Positions 6,623 to 10,142 of a stretch of DNA of 10,142 nt are shown piece after piece; position 1 is the first letter of the stretch; each line of letters starts with the position of its first letter. This stretch comes from an uncultured Cetobacterium sp. (lineage in GTDB: Bacteria > Fusobacteriota > Fusobacteriia > Fusobacteriales > Fusobacteriaceae): NCBI GenBank assembly GCA_900766645.1, contig CAAFWD010000024.1, forward strand, positions 1-10,142, read 5' to 3'. The position numbers were made by a program, and so were the translations under genes. Below the pieces are notes generated by a model, which was given only the letters and a program-made list of their open reading frames with translations, was not told where the DNA came from and did not search any database.

Positions 6623-6655
6623 CTTATAGTAAATCACACTTAAAGGAGGGAAATT

Positions 6656-7699
6656 ATGAGTTTTGGAGATATTATGTTAAGTATACTTCATAATGACAAA
6701 ATTGTTGGAGCAATTTCTTCAGCAGTTTTAATTATTTTATTTGGTTTTTATTTAAGAAAATCTAACGTTTTAAAGGATAGTACATCAAAAATTTTAAGTG
6801 ATGTTATTTTATCAGCATCATTACCAGCTCTTGCATTTAAAGCTTTTATGCAAGATATAAATAAAAATAGTTTAGAGCAGGGAATAGCTTTATTGATTTG
6901 GGGATTTGTAATATATATTCTTTTAATTTTTGTAACTAAAATTTTATATTTCAGATACGATGGAGATAAAAAAGCGGTATTAGAAGTACTAACTGTATTT
7001 GGATCTACTACATTCTTTGGGATACCTATAATTGCTGCTGTATATGGAGAATTGGGAGTAATGTATGCTTCTATATTTAATATAGCATACAGAGTTTTTC
7101 TATATTCATACGGATACATTAAAATGTCAGGAATAAAAGTTGATAGAAAAAATATAAAGCAAATGTTTTTTAACCCTATTGTTTTAGCAACATTTATTGG
7201 TATGTTTATCTGGTTCTTCCAAGAATCATTACCACAGGTAATGGTGGGAGGAAAAAGCTACGCAATTTTAAGACTTGATAAAACAGCATTCTGGTTATTT
7301 AAACCTATGACATACCTAGCTGCACTATGCTCACCACTAGCATGGATATCTATTGGAGCTAAATTAGCAGATATTTCTTTAGGAGAGGCATTCTCATCAA
7401 AAGATTCATGGCTATACAGTCTTATAAAGGTTATAGGAGTTCCAGCACTTAATATAGTTATTTTATATTTCTTAAACGTAACAGGAATTCTACCAATTTC
7501 ATTTGTTGGATTAGCAACAGTTGTTATAATGATGGCAACACCAACAGCAACAGTAGCAGCAGCATATGCCATTAAATTTGATAAAGAAGCACTATTAACT
7601 TCTAACTGTTCTTTATTATCAACTGTATTCAGTGTAATCTGTATGCCACTTTGGATAGTAGTACTAGAAGTTATTAAATCACTTAATATATTTGGATAG
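6656..7699 (+). CDS. AEC-family organic acid carrier (malate permease/auxin efflux carrier type)
   Basis: The 347-residue integral membrane protein has about ten hydrophobic segments in two halves, as in the AEC family of secondary carriers. Recognisable family features are a first segment ending in GFYLRKSNVL, the first-half proline motif ASLPALAFKAF, TVFGSTTFFGIPII, then NPIVLATFIGM, the second-half PLAWISIGAKLADISLGEAF and the late PTATVAAAYAIKFDKEALL. Bacterial AEC members include the malate/lactate carrier MleP. Direction and substrate are not readable from the sequence. GGAGGG at 6645-6650, five bases ahead, supports the ATG at 6656; a second Met at residue 7 is less well placed. It is the first gene of an operon with the 2-hydroxyacid dehydrogenase gene 25 bases downstream, which suggests that the carrier moves the dehydrogenase's 2-hydroxyacid or oxoacid. 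Confidence 0.88.
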   Translation: MSFGDIMLSILHNDKIVGAISSAVLIILFGFYLRKSNVLKDSTSKILSDVILSASLPALAFKAFMQDINKNSLEQGIALLIWGFVIYILLIFVTKILYFRYDGDKKAVLEVLTVFGSTTFFGIPIIAAVYGELGVMYASIFNIAYRVFLYSYGYIKMSGIKVDRKNIKQMFFNPIVLATFIGMFIWFFQESLPQVMVGGKSYAILRLDKTAFWLFKPMTYLAALCSPLAWISIGAKLADISLGEAFSSKDSWLYSLIKVIGVPALNIVILYFLNVTGILPISFVGLATVVIMMATPTATVAAAYAIKFDKEALLTSNCSLLSTVFSVICMPLWIVVLEVIKSLNIFG

Positions 7700-7724
7700 G
7701 ATGTTACATTAAGGAGGTCAGTAT

Positions 7725-8711
7725 ATGAAATTAATATGTTTTGGTGTTAGAAAAGTAGAAAGAGAATTTTTTGAAAAATTAAATAAGTTTGGCTATGAAC
7801 TTACTTTAGTAGAAGATTTATTAAATGATGAAAATATAGATCTTATAAATGGACATGAAGCAGTTATGCTAAGAGCAAACTGCCCAGCTAATAGAAAAAA
7901 CTTAGAAAAAATGAAAAATTTTGGAGTGAAATACCTATTAACTAGAACTGTTGGATATAATCATATAGATTTAGATGCAGCCAAAGAGATGGGATTTAAG
8001 ATGGCAAGAGTTCCAAGATATTCTCCAAATGCAATAGGGGAGTTAGCAATAACATTTGCAATGAACTTAGTTAGAAAAGGTGCTTATATGATCAATAGAA
8101 GTAGAGAGAAAAACTTTATTGTTGATGAATATATGTTTAGCCCTGAAATTAGAAATTTAACAGTTGGAGTTATCGGAACAGGAAAGATTGGATTAACAAC
8201 AGCTAGACTTTTTAAAGGATTAGGAGCAAAAGTAATCGCTTATGATATTTATGAGAGTGAAGAAGCAAAATCTGTTGTCGAGTATGTAACTATGGATAGA
8301 TTAAATAAGGAAGCAGATATTATCACTTTACATTGTCCATACATTAAAGGAGAAAATGATAATCTAGTTAATGATGAATTTATTTCAAAATTAAAGGATA
8401 ATGCGATTATAATAAATACAGCAAGAGGAGAACTTCAGGATGTAGAAGCTGTAATCAGAGGATTAGAATCTGGGAAGATAGGTGGTTATGCAACAGATGT
8501 ATTTTCTAATGAAAAAGAATTTTTCTTTAAGGATATGGAAGGAAAAGAGATTGATAAAAATGTAGAAAAATTATTATCTCTTTATCCAAGAGCATTAGTA
8601 ACACCACATATAGGTTCATATACTGATGAAGCATTAACAAATATGATTGAAATATCATATGAAAACTTAGATGCTTACATCAAAACTGGAGATTGTGAGA
8701 ATAAGTTATAA
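7725..8711 (+). CDS. NAD-dependent D-2-hydroxyacid dehydrogenase, D-lactate or (R)-2-hydroxyglutarate type
   Basis: The 328-residue cytoplasmic enzyme reduces a 2-oxoacid to the D-hydroxyacid, or the reverse, with NAD(H). The nucleotide-binding motif GTGKIG (151-156) is followed by Asp174 in YDIY, which favours NAD over NADP. The family's catalytic triad is in place: Arg234 in NTARGEL, Glu263 in DVFSNE, and His295 in TPHIGSYT. The substrate domain shows RTVGYNHIDLDAAKEMGF (74-91) and VPRYSPNAIGELA (96-108). As I recall it, (R)-2-hydroxyglutarate dehydrogenase of Acidaminococcus shares the LRxNC, VPRYSPNAI, HxGSYTDEA and C-terminal TGDCxNK blocks, whereas lactobacillar D-lactate dehydrogenase has TPHTAFYT. 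So HgdH or a close relative is likely, but D-lactate dehydrogenase (LdhA) remains possible. AAGGAGGT (7711-7718) is six bases before the ATG. It is the last gene of the operon with the AEC carrier. Confidence 0.9.
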   Translation: MKLICFGVRKVEREFFEKLNKFGYELTLVEDLLNDENIDLINGHEAVMLRANCPANRKNLEKMKNFGVKYLLTRTVGYNHIDLDAAKEMGFKMARVPRYSPNAIGELAITFAMNLVRKGAYMINRSREKNFIVDEYMFSPEIRNLTVGVIGTGKIGLTTARLFKGLGAKVIAYDIYESEEAKSVVEYVTMDRLNKEADIITLHCPYIKGENDNLVNDEFISKLKDNAIIINTARGELQDVEAVIRGLESGKIGGYATDVFSNEKEFFFKDMEGKEIDKNVEKLLSLYPRALVTPHIGSYTDEALTNMIEISYENLDAYIKTGDCENKL

Positions 8712-8716
8712 AAATT

Positions 8717-8752
8717 AAGAGGGTAACTTTGAATGTTACCCTTTTTTTATTT
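8717..8752 (+). terminator. Rho-independent terminator of the carrier-dehydrogenase operon
   Basis: A perfect GGGTAAC (8721-8727) / GTTACCC (8735-8741) stem has a 7-base loop and seven T directly after (8742-8748). It starts about ten bases after the dehydrogenase stop and separates the operon from the sensor kinase gene. Confidence 0.92.
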
Positions 8753-8788
8753 TTGTAAGAAAAATTAAAATATGTTAAGATAAGGACT

Positions 8789-10142
8789 ATGGATAAGATG
8801 AAATTTAAAAATAGAATAATAATATGGGTTTTAGCAATAACATTTATACCGTTATGTTTTTCATACACAATTTTTTTAAAAGATAAGGTAAAAACGGACA
8901 CAATAAATATTGAAAATAATTTATTAGAAGCTGCTTCTGTGGCTGGGAATAACATTCAAATTAGAAAGAAAATAGCAGAAAGAACTATTGATGGAACTGT
9001 TGAAAGAAAAGTTGAAGAGTATATACAAATATTTAGAGATGTAGATATAATTGTAGTTGCAGATATAAATGGAATAAAGTATTCTCATTTAGATAAAAAT
9101 CAAATAGGTGATAGTTTTATAAATCCAGTTCAATGGAATATGATCCTTAAAGGAGAGGGATATTTTTCTAAAATGAAAGGTTCAATGGGAATAACTTTTA
9201 GACGATTTGAACCTCTTTATAATTTAGATGGAAACAAAGTTATTGGATTTGTAATGGTTGGAAAATATAATCATATTATAAAAGATATGAACGCTATAAC
9301 TTTTGTGATGTTTACACTATTATTTATAGCCTCTTTATTTATGAGCTTATTATTAGCAATAACATTTGCAAGTAGGATGAAAAAAAGTTTATTTGGATTA
9401 GACCCAGAAGAGATAGGGAGATTATATGTAGAAGAAAAACTAATAATAGATAACCTGGAATCTGGATTAATAGCTTTAAATACTCAAAATAAAATTTTAA
9501 AAGTAAATAGTGTATTCTTAAAAAAATATTCTAAATTTTCTTCAGATGAGATTTTGGAAAAAATGAAAAAATATTTAGAAATAAAAGAAAATAAAGTTAG
9601 ATATGTAGATGTTTTAATAGATGGAGAGAGGTTATACATAAAAGTCCTTCCAATTTATAATTTGGAAGAATATTTTGGGACAATACTTTTAATAAAGAAA
9701 AAAGATGATGTAAATAACTATGCTAGAGAGATTACAGGAATGGATTTATTAATAGAGGGAATGAGAGCTAATATACATGAATTTAAAAATAGATTACATG
9801 TTATTTTAGGACTTATTAATCTAGATAAAATAGATATGGTAAAAAAATATATATTAGAGATACAGGAGCTGAATGAATATGATTTTAGAAAATTAAAGAA
9901 TATAAAAAATTCATTTTTAAAGGCTATTTTATTGGGTAAGGACTCAGTTTGTAAAGAAAGAAAAATAGAATTTATTGTTGATTTAGAATCTGAAGTTTTA
10001 GAGGAAAGAAGAACAAATATGATAGAGGATATTTCTACAATTGTTGGAAATTTAATAGAAAATTCAATAGATTCTTTTTCAGAAGTAAAAAGTATAGATA
10101 AAAAAATAAAGGTTAAGTTAGTGGAATTAGAAAATGAAATAG
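8789..10142 (+). CDS. CitA/DcuS-type sensor histidine kinase, 3' end outside window
   Basis: The frame stays open for 451 codons to the window edge. It shows a first membrane helix (about 9-30), an extracytoplasmic sensor domain (about 31-165), a second helix (about 168-194), a cytoplasmic PAS domain (about 218-305) and the CitA/DcuS-type phospho-acceptor region IHEFKNRLHVILGL with His330. The ATPase N-box GNLIENSIDSF (420-430) follows, and the rest of the ATPase domain is cut off; full length is probably near 530. The sensor domain carries KYSHLDKNQIG (97-107) and FRRFEPLYNLDGNKVIGFV (137-155), matching the ligand-binding blocks of DcuS/CitA. A small carboxylate outside the cytoplasmic membrane is therefore the likely signal. 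Start choice is uncertain: AAGGA at 8782-8786 is only two bases before ATG 8789 and 11 before a second in-frame ATG at 8798. The partner CitB/DcuR regulator probably lies just downstream. Confidence 0.9.
   Translation, partial: MDKMKFKNRIIIWVLAITFIPLCFSYTIFLKDKVKTDTINIENNLLEAASVAGNNIQIRKKIAERTIDGTVERKVEEYIQIFRDVDIIVVADINGIKYSHLDKNQIGDSFINPVQWNMILKGEGYFSKMKGSMGITFRRFEPLYNLDGNKVIGFVMVGKYNHIIKDMNAITFVMFTLLFIASLFMSLLLAITFASRMKKSLFGLDPEEIGRLYVEEKLIIDNLESGLIALNTQNKILKVNSVFLKKYSKFSSDEILEKMKKYLEIKENKVRYVDVLIDGERLYIKVLPIYNLEEYFGTILLIKKKDDVNNYAREITGMDLLIEGMRANIHEFKNRLHVILGLINLDKIDMVKKYILEIQELNEYDFRKLKNIKNSFLKAILLGKDSVCKERKIEFIVDLESEVLEERRTNMIEDISTIVGNLIENSIDSFSEVKSIDKKIKVKLVELENEI

Larger units (their letters stand above)
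6297..6655. other. Divergent AT-rich spacer between the porin and AEC carrier genes
   Basis: These 359 bases separate two divergent genes. I find no credible small gene, RNA gene or terminator hairpin in them. They hold the two promoters and five copies of an AACTTWAAA motif. The stretch at 6355-6378 is a run of overlapping TTTAAAT/ATATTT palindromes, probably curved DNA or an UP-type element. The middle part (about 6395-6515) shows nothing I can assign. Confidence 0.6.

Noticed and set aside
6748..7572. Two reverse-strand open frames opposite the AEC carrier gene
   Set aside because: They are shadows of a well-supported membrane protein, with no ribosome sites and no recognisable family.
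8680..8955. Reverse-strand open frame of 91 codons over the dehydrogenase 3' end and kinase 5' end
   Set aside because: It crosses the dehydrogenase terminator and lies opposite the clear membrane and sensor start of the kinase, has no ribosome site that I can see, and its product is only the hydrophobic shadow of A/T-rich DNA.

Overview
The window is very AT-rich and looks like chromosome of an anaerobic member of the Fusobacteriota (Fusobacterium, Cetobacterium or a relative). The signs are A/T-biased codons, strong AGGAGG-type ribosome sites, short intergenic gaps closed by hairpin-plus-T terminators, and a double-membrane cell plan shown by an OmpG-like porin and a lipoprotein. The taxon is inferred from style and gene content; no rRNA or other marker gene is present. 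I see no tRNA, rRNA, CRISPR array, insertion sequence or prophage gene.

Layout. (1) Bases 1-3104 hold a fructose operon: the C-terminal half of a DeoR-family regulator, fruK (1-phosphofructokinase) overlapping it by 4 bp, and fruA (a fused fructose PTS EIIABC), closed by a terminator. FruA imports fructose as fructose-1-phosphate, FruK converts this to fructose-1,6-bisphosphate, and the regulator probably senses fructose-1-phosphate. (2) Bases 3187-3910 hold a single gene for a lipoprotein with a degenerate cyclophilin domain. (3) Bases 3940-4669 hold a two-gene operon of small conserved unknowns, DUF2023 and a cysteine-rich DUF2325 protein, with its own promoter and terminator. A nitroreductase-family flavoprotein follows (4730-5341). 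(4) A bidirectional terminator separates it from a reverse-strand OmpG-like porin (5376-6296). (5) A 359-bp AT-rich divergent spacer (6297-6655) carries a good promoter and five copies of an AACTTWAAA motif. It leads into an operon of an AEC-family carrier and a D-2-hydroxyacid dehydrogenase that resembles (R)-2-hydroxyglutarate dehydrogenase. (6) After a strong terminator comes a CitA/DcuS-type sensor kinase, cut off by the window edge at 10142.

How the parts may work together: region 5/6 reads as a carboxylate module, with a sensor for an external carboxylate, a carrier for a small organic acid and a dehydrogenase that interconverts a 2-hydroxyacid and a 2-oxoacid. The kinase's ligand pocket differs from that of DcuS at two positions, so the signal may not be a classic C4-dicarboxylate. 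The DUF2023-DUF2325 pair is the least understood locus here. No wholly new defence or mobile system is evident.
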